Source: Curtobacterium pusillum (GTDB lineage Bacteria > Actinomycetota > Actinomycetes > Actinomycetales > Microbacteriaceae). Taken from it: DNA of 64,000 nucleotides. This document shows positions 42,136-49,689 of the stretch, one piece after another. The number at the start of each line of letters is the position of its first letter. Position 1 is the stretch's first letter. Position numbers and translations under genes: made by a program. Under the pieces are notes generated by a model. The model had not been told where the DNA came from and searched no databases. It worked only from the letters and a program-made list of their open reading frames with translations. The DNA lies in contig NZ_JABMCE010000085.1 of assembly GCF_013359865.1 (NCBI RefSeq), positions 1 through 64,000 of the forward strand, given 5' to 3'.

Positions 42136-42438
42136 GTGGACGTCGACAAGCTGCTCATCATCGCCGTCGTCGCGGCGTTCTGCCTCGGTCCGACTCGACT
42201 CGTCGGACACACCAAGCAGCTGACCACGTTCCTCCGGCAGCTCCGTGGCTGGGCAGACACGACGAAAGCACAGATCGAAGAACGGACCGGCGTCGACATC
42301 GATTGGTCAGAACTGGATCCACGTCGATACGACCCACGGCGCATCATCCGCGATGCCCTCGTGGACGCCCCGAAGCCGCGCGATGTCGCCCTCGAAACGC
42401 CGACGACGAATGCGCACGAACCGCCCCGAACCCGGTGA
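42136..42438 (+). CDS. tatB: TatB-like translocase subunit
   Basis: A 100-residue protein starting at GTG with a short hydrophobic helix (LLIIAVVAAFCLGPTRL), an amphipathic helix (LTTFLRQLRGWADTTKAQIEE) and the DPRRYDPRRIIRDAL segment common in actinobacterial TatB proteins. The Pro in LGPTRL matches the GPxxLP hinge of TatB rather than the FG of TatA. It completes a three-gene Tat set at the end of the fructan operon. Confidence 0.82.
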   Translation: MDVDKLLIIAVVAAFCLGPTRLVGHTKQLTTFLRQLRGWADTTKAQIEERTGVDIDWSELDPRRYDPRRIIRDALVDAPKPRDVALETPTTNAHEPPRTR

Positions 42439-42538
42439 CGATCGCCACTCAAGCGGTCAACGGATCGGTGGTCCAACTCCACTGCTGCACGTGCGGCGTC
42501 GTCGGTGGCGGAGGTCATCCACCCCAGCCGGAACCCAC

Positions 42539-42581
42539 GTCACGCCGCCGTCACGGGCCGGAAACAGCGGACTGCTACAAA
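42539..42581 (+). promoter_or_regulatory. GlnR-type promoter of the ATZ/TRZ homologue
   Basis: GTCAC (42539-42543), GTCAC (42550-42554) and GAAAC (42561-42565) repeat every 11 bp; 10 nt later comes the -10 hexamer TACAAA (42576-42581), and 7 nt after it the ATG at 42589. The transcript should be leaderless. Confidence 0.82.
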
Positions 42582-42588
42582 CGCAACC

Positions 42589-43881
42589 ATGCTGACCGTC
42601 ACCGGTGCCCTCCGCGTCCTCGTCGACCCTCGGACCGAGCGGGAGGGCGACGTCGTCGTCGATGACGGCAGCGACCTCGCGAGTGTTCTCGACGCCGAGG
42701 GGTGCGTGGTCACTGCCGGCCTCGTGAACGCGCACCACCACCTGCTGCAGACCGCGTTCCGGACCCTCCCGGGCACGCGGGGCGTCCCGATGGCGGACTG
42801 GCTGCCGACGATGGCCGGAGCGTACGCGCGGGTCGGCCACGATCCCGAGCTCTACGGACTGGCCGCTGCCGCCGGAGCCGCCGAGGGCCTCCTGTCCGGC
42901 GTCACGACGATCGCCGACCACCACCTGAACTGGCCGGCCGACGCGACCACCGACGACACCGTCGCGCTCGCCGCTGCGACCGTGGACGCGGTCCGCGGGA
43001 TCGGTGGGCGACTCGTCTTCGTCCGGGGGTCCGCACGGGACGACCCGGACCGCGCTGCTGCGTCCGCGGACGCCATCGCCGCCGGGCTGCTCCACGAGGA
43101 CGCCGTGGGCGGCGTCGACCCCGACGGCGGGCTCCAGGTCGCCGTGGGCCCGGCGGGGGTGCACTCCGACGGTGAGGCGACGTTCCGGGCCCTCGCCGAG
43201 GTCGCCGCACGGTACGGCTTGCGCCGACGGACGCAGGCGAACGAGCAGGTGGACACCGCGATCGCTCTCGAGCGCTACGGCCGTCGGCCGCTCGACCTGC
43301 TCGAGGAGTGGGGGTGGCTTGCGCCCGACGTCACCATCGCGCACCTCTGCGACGTCACCGACGACGAGATCGCGCGGCTCGCGGCGTCGGGGGTCACGGC
43401 GACGCACGCGCCCGGCTGCGACGTGCCGATGGGCTGGGGGATCGCGCCCGTGGCCCGGCTCGCCGCCGCCGGGGTCCCCGTCGGGCTCGGCACGAGCGGG
43501 GGCGGGAGCAACGACGCCGGGCACCTGCTCGCGGACGGCCGCCTCGCGATGCAGGTGTCGGCGCTCGTCGGGCCCCAGCTGCCGGCCCGTCAGGTGCTCG
43601 GGATGATGACGGAGGGCTCCGCCGCGGGGCTGGGGCGGCCGGAGCTCGGGCATCTCGGCGCCGGGGGTGCGGGTGACCTCTGCGTGTGGGACGTGTCGGG
43701 TGTCGCGGACGCCGGTGTCGCCGATCCTGTGGCCGGGCTCCTGTGGGCGTCCCCGGGACGGCGGCCCCGGCACGTCGTCGTCGGTGGGCGCGTGGTGGTG
43801 CGGGACTTCAGGCTCGTCACGGCTGATGAGCGCGAGTTGGCGGCCCGTCTCGGCGAGCGTCTGGCGCGTACCCCGGCCTGA
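42589..43881 (+). CDS. ATZ/TRZ amidohydrolase homologue (8-oxoguanine deaminase-like) lacking key residues
   Basis: A 430-residue member of the ATZ/TRZ deaminase group. The first metal motif is present (NAHHHLLQTAFRT, like 8-oxoguanine deaminase), as are IAHLCDVTDDE and GWGIAPVARLAAAGVPVGLG. However, the usual HTHLAE segment reads RRTQANEQ and the usual GVDGSASND reads GTSGGGSND, so one metal His and the catalytic Asp appear replaced. It may use different chemistry or be inactive. The ATG at 42589 is 7 nt after a -10 element and 23 nt after a GlnR-type box, next to the xanthine dehydrogenase genes. An upstream in-frame ATG would overlap the boxes. Confidence 0.75.
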   Translation: MLTVTGALRVLVDPRTEREGDVVVDDGSDLASVLDAEGCVVTAGLVNAHHHLLQTAFRTLPGTRGVPMADWLPTMAGAYARVGHDPELYGLAAAAGAAEGLLSGVTTIADHHLNWPADATTDDTVALAAATVDAVRGIGGRLVFVRGSARDDPDRAAASADAIAAGLLHEDAVGGVDPDGGLQVAVGPAGVHSDGEATFRALAEVAARYGLRRRTQANEQVDTAIALERYGRRPLDLLEEWGWLAPDVTIAHLCDVTDDEIARLAASGVTATHAPGCDVPMGWGIAPVARLAAAGVPVGLGTSGGGSNDAGHLLADGRLAMQVSALVGPQLPARQVLGMMTEGSAAGLGRPELGHLGAGGAGDLCVWDVSGVADAGVADPVAGLLWASPGRRPRHVVVGGRVVVRDFRLVTADERELAARLGERLARTPA

Positions 43882-43882
43882 C

Positions 43883-43990
43883 GGCGACGGCCGGCCAGCC
43901 GGCGACGGCCGGCCGGTCCCGGCCGACGCGCGCGGGCAACCGGTCCCGGCGTGGCGGGGCCCGGCCAGCCGGTCGCGGCCGACCGGTCGC
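43883..43990. repeat. GC-rich direct and inverted repeats between convergent genes
   Basis: GGCGACGGCCGGCC occurs twice (43883-43896 and 43901-43914), followed by several CCGGTCCCGG and GGTCGCGGCCGACC-type inverted repeats up to the xdhC stop codon. Fold-back here could end transcription from both sides. Confidence 0.55.
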
Positions 43991-43992
43991 GA

Positions 43993-44982
43993 TCAGCCCA
44001 CCCCCACCCGACGGTGGATCGGCCCGGCGCCGTCCACGAGCGAGCCGCCCGACGACCCCGTCCGGACCGCGATCACCTCCGCCATGATCGCGATCGCCAT
44101 CTCGGCGGGGGTCGTCGCGCCGATGTCGAGCCCGATCGGCGACCGCAGCCGTCCGAGGTCCGGTGTGCCGAGCCGCCGCAGTTCTTCCATCCGTCGTTCG
44201 TGGGTGGCCCGGGACCCCATCGCCCCGACGTACCCGGCGCCCCGGCGGAGCGCGTGGTCGATCACGGCGGCGTCGAACCGGTCGTCGTGCGAGAGCACCA
44301 CGACGACCGTCGACGCGTCGATCGGCAGGTCCGCGAGCACCCGCGTCGGCCAGCCCACGAGGCGCTCGTCGGCCGCCGGGAACCGCTCGTCCGTCAGGAA
44401 CACCGGGCGGGGGTCCACCACGGTGACCGCGTGGCCGAGGACCGCCGCGGCGTTCGTCACGGCGACGGCGAACTCGACCGCGCCGACGACGATGCACCGC
44501 GGCCGGCCGTCGGAACGCTCGGCGAACACGCGACCGCGGCAGCCGTCCGGGGCGGTGACGACGGCGCCGAGCGTGTCCGGGTCGAGTGAGAGCGCGAGTG
44601 ACGTCGGCACGCCGGCCGTAGCGTGCCGCAGCGCGTCGACCACCGCGACGTCGTCGGGTGCGACCCGGCGGACGAGGACCTCGACCCGGCCGCCGCACCG
44701 GAGGGCGGGCGCCCACACCGCGTCCGGGTCGTCCGGGTGGTCGTCGAAGCCGAATCGCTCGAGGACGGCGACGCCGGTCGCGAGGATCTCCTCGGCCGTG
44801 TCGAACAGCGAGCCCTCGACGCATCCGCCGGAGATCGTGCCAACGACCTGGCCGCCGGGCAGGACCGCCATCGACGTCCCGACGCCGCTCGGTGCGCTGC
44901 CCTGCATCGCGACGGCGGTCGCGACGACGACGGGGTCGCCGGCGTCGAGGACGGCCAGGAGGCGCGGTGCCAGTTCGAACAT
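43993..44982 (-). CDS. xdhC: XdhC-family molybdenum cofactor insertion protein
   Basis: A 329-residue XdhC/CoxI protein: N-terminal domain with AMQGSAPSGVGTSMAVL and GGCVEGSLFDTAEEIL, and a C-terminal Rossmann domain (VVGAVEFAVAVTNAAAVLGHAVTV). XdhC delivers sulfurated molybdenum cofactor to xanthine dehydrogenase. It overlaps the FeS-Moco gene (TGATG) as the last gene of the leftward FAD-FeS/Moco-XdhC operon. Confidence 0.9.
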   Translation of the reverse strand: MFELAPRLLAVLDAGDPVVVATAVAMQGSAPSGVGTSMAVLPGGQVVGTISGGCVEGSLFDTAEEILATGVAVLERFGFDDHPDDPDAVWAPALRCGGRVEVLVRRVAPDDVAVVDALRHATAGVPTSLALSLDPDTLGAVVTAPDGCRGRVFAERSDGRPRCIVVGAVEFAVAVTNAAAVLGHAVTVVDPRPVFLTDERFPAADERLVGWPTRVLADLPIDASTVVVVLSHDDRFDAAVIDHALRRGAGYVGAMGSRATHERRMEELRRLGTPDLGRLRSPIGLDIGATTPAEMAIAIMAEVIAVRTGSSGGSLVDGAGPIHRRVGVG

Positions 44983-47759
44983 CACGCACCTCCGGCGTCG
45001 GTCGCGTCCACCGCCATCGCCCAGACCCGGTCCCGGGTCATCGGCAGCCGGTACGGCCGGACGCCGATCGCGTCCCGGACGGCGTTCGCGACCGCCGGTG
45101 CGACGGGGTTGTACGGAGCCTCGCTCATCGACTTCGCCCCGAGGGGCCCGAGCGGGTCGTGCGTCTCGGCGAACAGCACCTCGGTCCTGGGCACGTCGGA
45201 GATCTTCGGTACCCGGTACGCCCGGAAGGCGTCGGTGGTGACGCGGCCCGTGTCGTCGAGCAGGACCTCCTCGTAGAGCGTGGACCCGATCGCCTGTGCC
45301 GCCCCGCCCTCGACCTGGCCGCGCAGTTGCTCGGGGTTGAGGACGGTGCCGGCGTCGACGGCCTGCACGCTCTGCAGCACCCGCACCTCGCCGGTCGGGC
45401 GGTGCACGGCGACCCGGGACCCGTGCACGGTGAACGCCAGCGACCGCGGAGTGCCGTCGTGTCGGCCGTGCGCCAGGAGTGGTCCGTCGGCGAGGAGTTC
45501 GGCGTGGTCGACGAGTTCGTCGCCGATGCGGACTCCGTCCGGTTCGACCGAGATCGCCGGGCCGAGGGGGCCCGCGGCGGTCCGGGGCGTGCGCTCGGCC
45601 ACGATGGCCATCGCCCGTGCGGTCATGTCGTCGCGCAACGTCTGCGCGGCTGCGTACAGCGCCCGGCCGGCGACGACGACCCCGGCGGAACCGAACGCCC
45701 CGGTGTCGTGCTCGGCCGCGTCGGTGTCGGACTGGTGCACGTCGACACGGTCGGGTGTGGTGCCGAGGGCGGTCGCGACGAGCTGGGTGTGCACGGTGGT
45801 GGTGCCGTTGCCGAACTCTGCAGTGCCGACCCCGATCCGGTACCGGCCGCCCGGGGTGAGTTCGACGGTCGTGTGGGCGTGGTGGCCCCGCGGCGGCATC
45901 GTGGCGATCGCGGCGAGGGCGACACCCGTGCCGTGCGCCCAGTCGGGGGAGCCGTCGAGTACGGGACCGTCCATGCGGGGCGCCTCCGGCAGCGGCCGGG
46001 CGAGCGCTCCCTCGACGAGGTCGAGGCACTGGTCGAGCCCGTAGCTGCCCTCCCACCGCAGGTCCGTCTCCTCGTCCGGGTCGGTGACGACCAGCGGGTC
46101 CCCGGGCACGATGACGTTGCGCCGTCGGAGCTCGACGGGGTCGATGCCGAGCTCCCGCGCCAGCTCGTCCATGGCCGACTCGATCGCGAACACCACCTGT
46201 CCGAGGCCGTACCCCCGGAACGCTCCCGAGGGCAGGCTGTTCGTGTAGACCGACTCGGCGTCGACGCGCTTCGCGGGGCACCGGTACACGGCCACCGACT
46301 CGCTCACCGAGTGGTACATCACCCCGATCCCGTGGTTGCCGTAGGCGCCGGTGTCCATCGTCTGGTCGACGTGCATCGCCGTCAGGGTGCCGTCGGCCTC
46401 GGCGCCCAGCCGGACCCGCACGCGCATCGGGTGCCTCGTCGGGGCGATCGTGAACTCGTCCCGGCGGCTGAACTCGTACTGCACCGTCCGACCCGTGCGG
46501 AGCACCGCCAGGGTGACGAGGTCCTCGGTGAGGAGCTCCTGCTTGCCGCCGAACCCGCCGCCCACGCGCTTGGCGACGACGCGCACCTGGGCCGGGTCGA
46601 GGCGGAACACGCGTGCGATCTCGTCCCGCACCAGGAACGGGACCTGCGTGGCGGTCCGCAGCACGAGCCTCCCGTCCCGGTCCACCGACCCGCGGGTGGC
46701 GTGCGTCTCGAGCGCCGCGTGCGAGACGCGACCGGTCGTCCACGTCCCGTCGACGGTCGCGGCGGCGGACGCGAGGGCGCCCTCGACGTCACCGGTCTCG
46801 CCGTGCAGGGCCGCGACCACGTTCCGCTCCGGTTCGGCGATCCGGTGCTCGGCCGATGTCTTCTCGCCGTGCAACAGCGGGGCGCCGGGGCGACGGGCCG
46901 CGTCCGGGTCGTGCACGCTCGGCAGGACCTCGTACGCCACCCGCACCAGGGCGCAGGCCTGCTCGGCGATCCGGACGCTGTCCGCGACGACGGCCGCGAC
47001 GCGCTGCCCGCGGAACCGCAGCACCCGGTCGAGCACCAGGGTGTCGTCCGGGTCGTCGAGGCGGGACTCGTGCCGGCCGGTCGAGAACAGCACGCCGGGG
47101 TCGTCGCGGTACGTCAGGACGGCGTGCACCCCGGGCAGCGCCTCGGCCTCGGTCGTGTCGATCGCGGCGATCCGGGCGTGCGGGTGCGGGCTGCCGAGCA
47201 CGGCGAGGTGCAGCAGCGTCTCGGTGCGGCGGACGTCGAGCGTGTACTCCTCCCGGCCGGTGACGATGCGGCCCGCAGCCGGGGCGGCGACCGAGTGTCC
47301 GACCGCGGCACCGGCGTCGGCGCACGTGGTGTTCGTCACCCCGGCGAGGGCGTCCTCGATCGACCGGTACCCGGTGCAGCGGCAGAGGTTCCCCTTCAGC
47401 CGGCGGTGGTGGTCGGCGAGGTCCTCGGGTCCGAAGGTGGACGCGGTGACCACCATGCCGGCGGTGCAGAACCCGCACTGGAACGCTGCCGCGTCGGCGA
47501 ACGCGCGCTGCACCGGGTGCGGGGCCTCGGGGGTGCCGAGTCCGGCCGCCGTCGTGACCGTGGCGCCGTCGAGCCGGTGCGCCGGGGTGATGCAGGAGTG
47601 CACCGGGACACCGTCGACGAGCACGGAGCACGCGCCGCAGTCGCCGGCGTCGCAGCCCTTCTTGACCGCGGTGACGCCGTGCTCGCGCAGCAGCGTCCGG
47701 AGGACCTGTCCGGGTTGGGGGGAGACCTCGAGCGCGTTGCCGTCGACGTCGATCCTCAT
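44982..47759 (-). CDS. Xanthine dehydrogenase-type FeS-molybdopterin fusion
   Basis: A 925-residue fusion. Residues 1-155 are the two 2Fe-2S domains (GCDAGDCGACSVLVDG...HSC and CGFCTAGMV...LCRCTGYRSI). From about residue 175 the molybdopterin large subunit follows (GGGFGGKQEL, GAFRGYGLGQ, the catalytic Glu region ending SMSEAPYNPV). The joined order FeS-Moco resembles Mop-type aldehyde oxidoreductases, but here an FAD subunit is encoded separately upstream. Purine genes on both sides favour hypoxanthine/xanthine oxidation. The ATG at 47759 overlaps the FAD-subunit stop. Substrate is inferred from context. Confidence 0.88.
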   Translation of the reverse strand: MRIDVDGNALEVSPQPGQVLRTLLREHGVTAVKKGCDAGDCGACSVLVDGVPVHSCITPAHRLDGATVTTAAGLGTPEAPHPVQRAFADAAAFQCGFCTAGMVVTASTFGPEDLADHHRRLKGNLCRCTGYRSIEDALAGVTNTTCADAGAAVGHSVAAPAAGRIVTGREEYTLDVRRTETLLHLAVLGSPHPHARIAAIDTTEAEALPGVHAVLTYRDDPGVLFSTGRHESRLDDPDDTLVLDRVLRFRGQRVAAVVADSVRIAEQACALVRVAYEVLPSVHDPDAARRPGAPLLHGEKTSAEHRIAEPERNVVAALHGETGDVEGALASAAATVDGTWTTGRVSHAALETHATRGSVDRDGRLVLRTATQVPFLVRDEIARVFRLDPAQVRVVAKRVGGGFGGKQELLTEDLVTLAVLRTGRTVQYEFSRRDEFTIAPTRHPMRVRVRLGAEADGTLTAMHVDQTMDTGAYGNHGIGVMYHSVSESVAVYRCPAKRVDAESVYTNSLPSGAFRGYGLGQVVFAIESAMDELARELGIDPVELRRRNVIVPGDPLVVTDPDEETDLRWEGSYGLDQCLDLVEGALARPLPEAPRMDGPVLDGSPDWAHGTGVALAAIATMPPRGHHAHTTVELTPGGRYRIGVGTAEFGNGTTTVHTQLVATALGTTPDRVDVHQSDTDAAEHDTGAFGSAGVVVAGRALYAAAQTLRDDMTARAMAIVAERTPRTAAGPLGPAISVEPDGVRIGDELVDHAELLADGPLLAHGRHDGTPRSLAFTVHGSRVAVHRPTGEVRVLQSVQAVDAGTVLNPEQLRGQVEGGAAQAIGSTLYEEVLLDDTGRVTTDAFRAYRVPKISDVPRTEVLFAETHDPLGPLGAKSMSEAPYNPVAPAVANAVRDAIGVRPYRLPMTRDRVWAMAVDATDAGGA

Positions 47760-48586
47760 GCGGCACCTCCGGCGACCGAGTCGGTGTCGATCGCGGCTTC
47801 GTCGCGGAGTTCGTGCGCGAAGCGGGTGCTCACCGCGCGGCGCCAGTCGGGCGAGCCGTGCGGGTCGTCGTACCAGTCGTCGTACCCGGCGAGCGCGGCG
47901 TCGAGGGTCTCCGCGCTCGGCACCGTGCCGAAGCGGAGGACGAGTGGCCGCGGCGTCGCCGCCGTGACGACGAGCACGAAGCCGTCCGTCGACCACCGCG
48001 CCGTCACGAGTGCGCCGGAGCGGCCGTGCGGGCTGAGCGACACCCGTCGGTACCCGGTCGTCGCGGTGAGCGCACGTCGGGGCACCTCGAACGCCCGGAT
48101 CACGTCACCGTCGCCGAGGTCGAGCGTCCGGACGCCGAGCACGAGCTCCGACACCGGGACCCGCCGTTCGCCGCCGTCCGCCGTCCACACGACGGCCGTT
48201 GCGTCGAGGGTCACCAGGAGCGCCGTCATCGCCCCCGCCGGCAGCCCCACGGCCACGTTCCCGCCGACGGTCGCGCTGTTCCACACCTTGAACGAGGCGA
48301 GCAGGGCGTTCGCGCACCGGTCGACGAGCGGCCACGCGCGCCACCCGGGGTCCGGGGCGAGCCGCAGGAGCGACGCGATCGTGCACGTCGCGGCGATCGT
48401 CAGGGTGTCGTCGGAGTACTCGACGTCCGGCCAGCCGAGCGTCGTCAGGTCGACGAGGCCGGTGAGGTCGGGTTGCTCCTCGGAGAAGAGCCAGGTGCCA
48501 CCGGCGAGGGGGCGTTCACCCGCGGCGAGGGAGAGGTCGGCGCGGTGCGACGGCATCCGCACGGTGCGGACGGTGACGAGGTCCAT
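47756..48586 (-). CDS. Xanthine dehydrogenase-type FAD-binding subunit
   Basis: A 276-residue CoxM/XdhB-type flavoprotein. The FAD pyrophosphate loop appears as PLAGGTWLF (residues about 27-35) and VWNSATVGGNVAVGLPAGAM (about 100-120), with the usual C-terminal domain. It passes electrons from the FeS-Moco fusion encoded next to NAD. It is first in its operon, and its start lies about 145 nt downstream of the predicted transcription start, an unusually long leader for this region. Confidence 0.88.
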   Translation of the reverse strand: MDLVTVRTVRMPSHRADLSLAAGERPLAGGTWLFSEEQPDLTGLVDLTTLGWPDVEYSDDTLTIAATCTIASLLRLAPDPGWRAWPLVDRCANALLASFKVWNSATVGGNVAVGLPAGAMTALLVTLDATAVVWTADGGERRVPVSELVLGVRTLDLGDGDVIRAFEVPRRALTATTGYRRVSLSPHGRSGALVTARWSTDGFVLVVTAATPRPLVLRFGTVPSAETLDAALAGYDDWYDDPHGSPDWRRAVSTRFAHELRDEAAIDTDSVAGGAA

Positions 48587-48738
48587 GGAGGGGTCCGATC
48601 AGGGTGGGCGAAGCGGGACGGTGGACGCTCCCCGGCCGTCGGCCGTGCGCGATCATCCCGCGGTTCCACGCCGAGGTCGGCCGGCACGTGTCGGTGGTGT
48701 CCACGGCGCCCTCCTCGGATCGGACCTGCTGTCGTGCC

Positions 48739-48770
48739 ACGGTACGGAAACGGTGTTTCGGCGTGGTTAC
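48739..48770 (-). promoter_or_regulatory. GlnR-type promoter of the xanthine dehydrogenase operon
   Basis: Read leftwards, GTAAC (48770-48766) and GAAAC (48759-48755) are 11 bp apart, followed after 10 nt by TACCGT (48744-48739) as -10. The first FAD-subunit codon is at 48586, leaving a leader of about 145 nt. Confidence 0.75.
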
Positions 48771-48809
48771 GGGCCGGGAACGCTCGATGACGAACGACGA
48801 CGACCACCC

Positions 48810-48852
48810 GTGACGTGCCGGAGACATGCCCGAAACACGGCGGTGTCATCCT
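48810..48852 (+). promoter_or_regulatory. GlnR-type promoter of the uricase operon
   Basis: GTGAC (48810-48814), GAGAC (48821-48825) and GAAAC (48832-48836) repeat every 11 bp; 10 nt later CATCCT (48847-48852) stands at the -10 position and the ATG follows after 7 nt. This fixes the OHCU decarboxylase start at 48860, since an upstream in-frame start would overlap the boxes. Confidence 0.78.
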
Positions 48853-48859
48853 CCGGGAC

Positions 48860-49354
48860 ATGGACATCTCCGACCTCGACCGGCTCGACCCCGCCGATGC
48901 GCGCGCGCTCGTGGCGACCTGGGCGGGTGTGCCGCGGTGGGTCGACGCGGTCCTCGCCGCACGTCCGTACGCGTCGGTCTCCGAACTCGCCGCGACGGCC
49001 GACCGGCTCGCCGGGACCTGGACGGACGACGAGGTCGCCGCGGCCCTCGCCGACCACCCCCGGATCGGGGAGCGCCCGGTGGGGTCCGGGGCATCGGCCG
49101 CGGCGTCCCGGGTCGAGCAGGCGTCCTCCGCCGACCCTGACGGTGAGACGCGCGCGGCGATCCGCGACGGCAACGCCGCGTACGAGGCCCGCTTCGACCG
49201 GGTGTTCCTGGTACGCGCCGCGGGACGCTCCGCGACCGAGATCCTCGCCGAACTCCGGCGCCGGCTCCGCAACGACGACGCGACCGAACGCGCCGAGGTC
49301 GCCGACGAGCTCCGCGCGATCGCGCTGCTCCGACTCGAGAGGACCTTCGCGTGA
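48860..49354 (+). CDS. 2-oxo-4-hydroxy-4-carboxy-5-ureidoimidazoline (OHCU) decarboxylase
   Basis: A 164-residue protein of the UraD family, which decarboxylates OHCU stereospecifically to S-allantoin. The catalytic segment LADHPRIGERPVG and the RVEQASS segment are present, and the length is normal. The ATG at 48860 is preferred over one 45 nt upstream because of the promoter layout. It overlaps the HIU hydrolase gene by 4 nt, and uricase follows, giving the three-step urate-to-allantoin block. Confidence 0.9.
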   Translation: MDISDLDRLDPADARALVATWAGVPRWVDAVLAARPYASVSELAATADRLAGTWTDDEVAAALADHPRIGERPVGSGASAAASRVEQASSADPDGETRAAIRDGNAAYEARFDRVFLVRAAGRSATEILAELRRRLRNDDATERAEVADELRAIALLRLERTFA

Positions 49355-49683
49355 GCCACCTCACCACCCACGTGCTCGACACCACGCACGGCCGACCCGC
49401 GCCGGGGATCGCGGTGACGCTGACCGACGCCGCGGGGAACGTCGTCGCGCGCGGCACCACCGATGACGACGGACGGATCGGGGACCTCGGACCCGAGCGT
49501 CTCGCGGCCGGCGACTGGACGCTGTCGTTCGCCACCGGGCCGTACTGGACCGGCCTGGGCTCCGTCGCCTTCCACCCGCGGGTCGACGTCGTCCTCACCG
49601 TTCCCGAGGGGCAGTCGGACGCGCACCTGCACGTCCCGCTGCTCCTCAGCCCGTTCGCCTACTCCACCTACCGAGGGAGCTGA
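49351..49683 (+). CDS. 5-hydroxyisourate hydrolase
   Basis: A 110-residue transthyretin-like enzyme that hydrolyses 5-hydroxyisourate, the uricase product. LTTHVLDTTHGRPAPGI at the N-terminus (catalytic His), VAFHPRVDVVL and the C-terminal tetrapeptide YRGS are diagnostic. It starts at a GTG overlapping the OHCU decarboxylase stop and is 6 nt before uricase. Confidence 0.95.
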   Translation: MSHLTTHVLDTTHGRPAPGIAVTLTDAAGNVVARGTTDDDGRIGDLGPERLAAGDWTLSFATGPYWTGLGSVAFHPRVDVVLTVPEGQSDAHLHVPLLLSPFAYSTYRGS

Positions 49684-49689
49684 CCCACC

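Noticed and set aside
48815-48859. An earlier ATG for OHCU decarboxylase at 48815
   Set aside because: It would place two of the three phased boxes and the -10 element inside the coding region; the ATG at 48860 gives the normal family length.
44658-49466. A 1602-codon open frame on the + strand over the xanthine dehydrogenase genes
   Set aside because: It is antisense to xdhC, the FeS-Moco fusion and the FAD subunit, crosses two promoters and shows only low-complexity Arg/Gly sequence.
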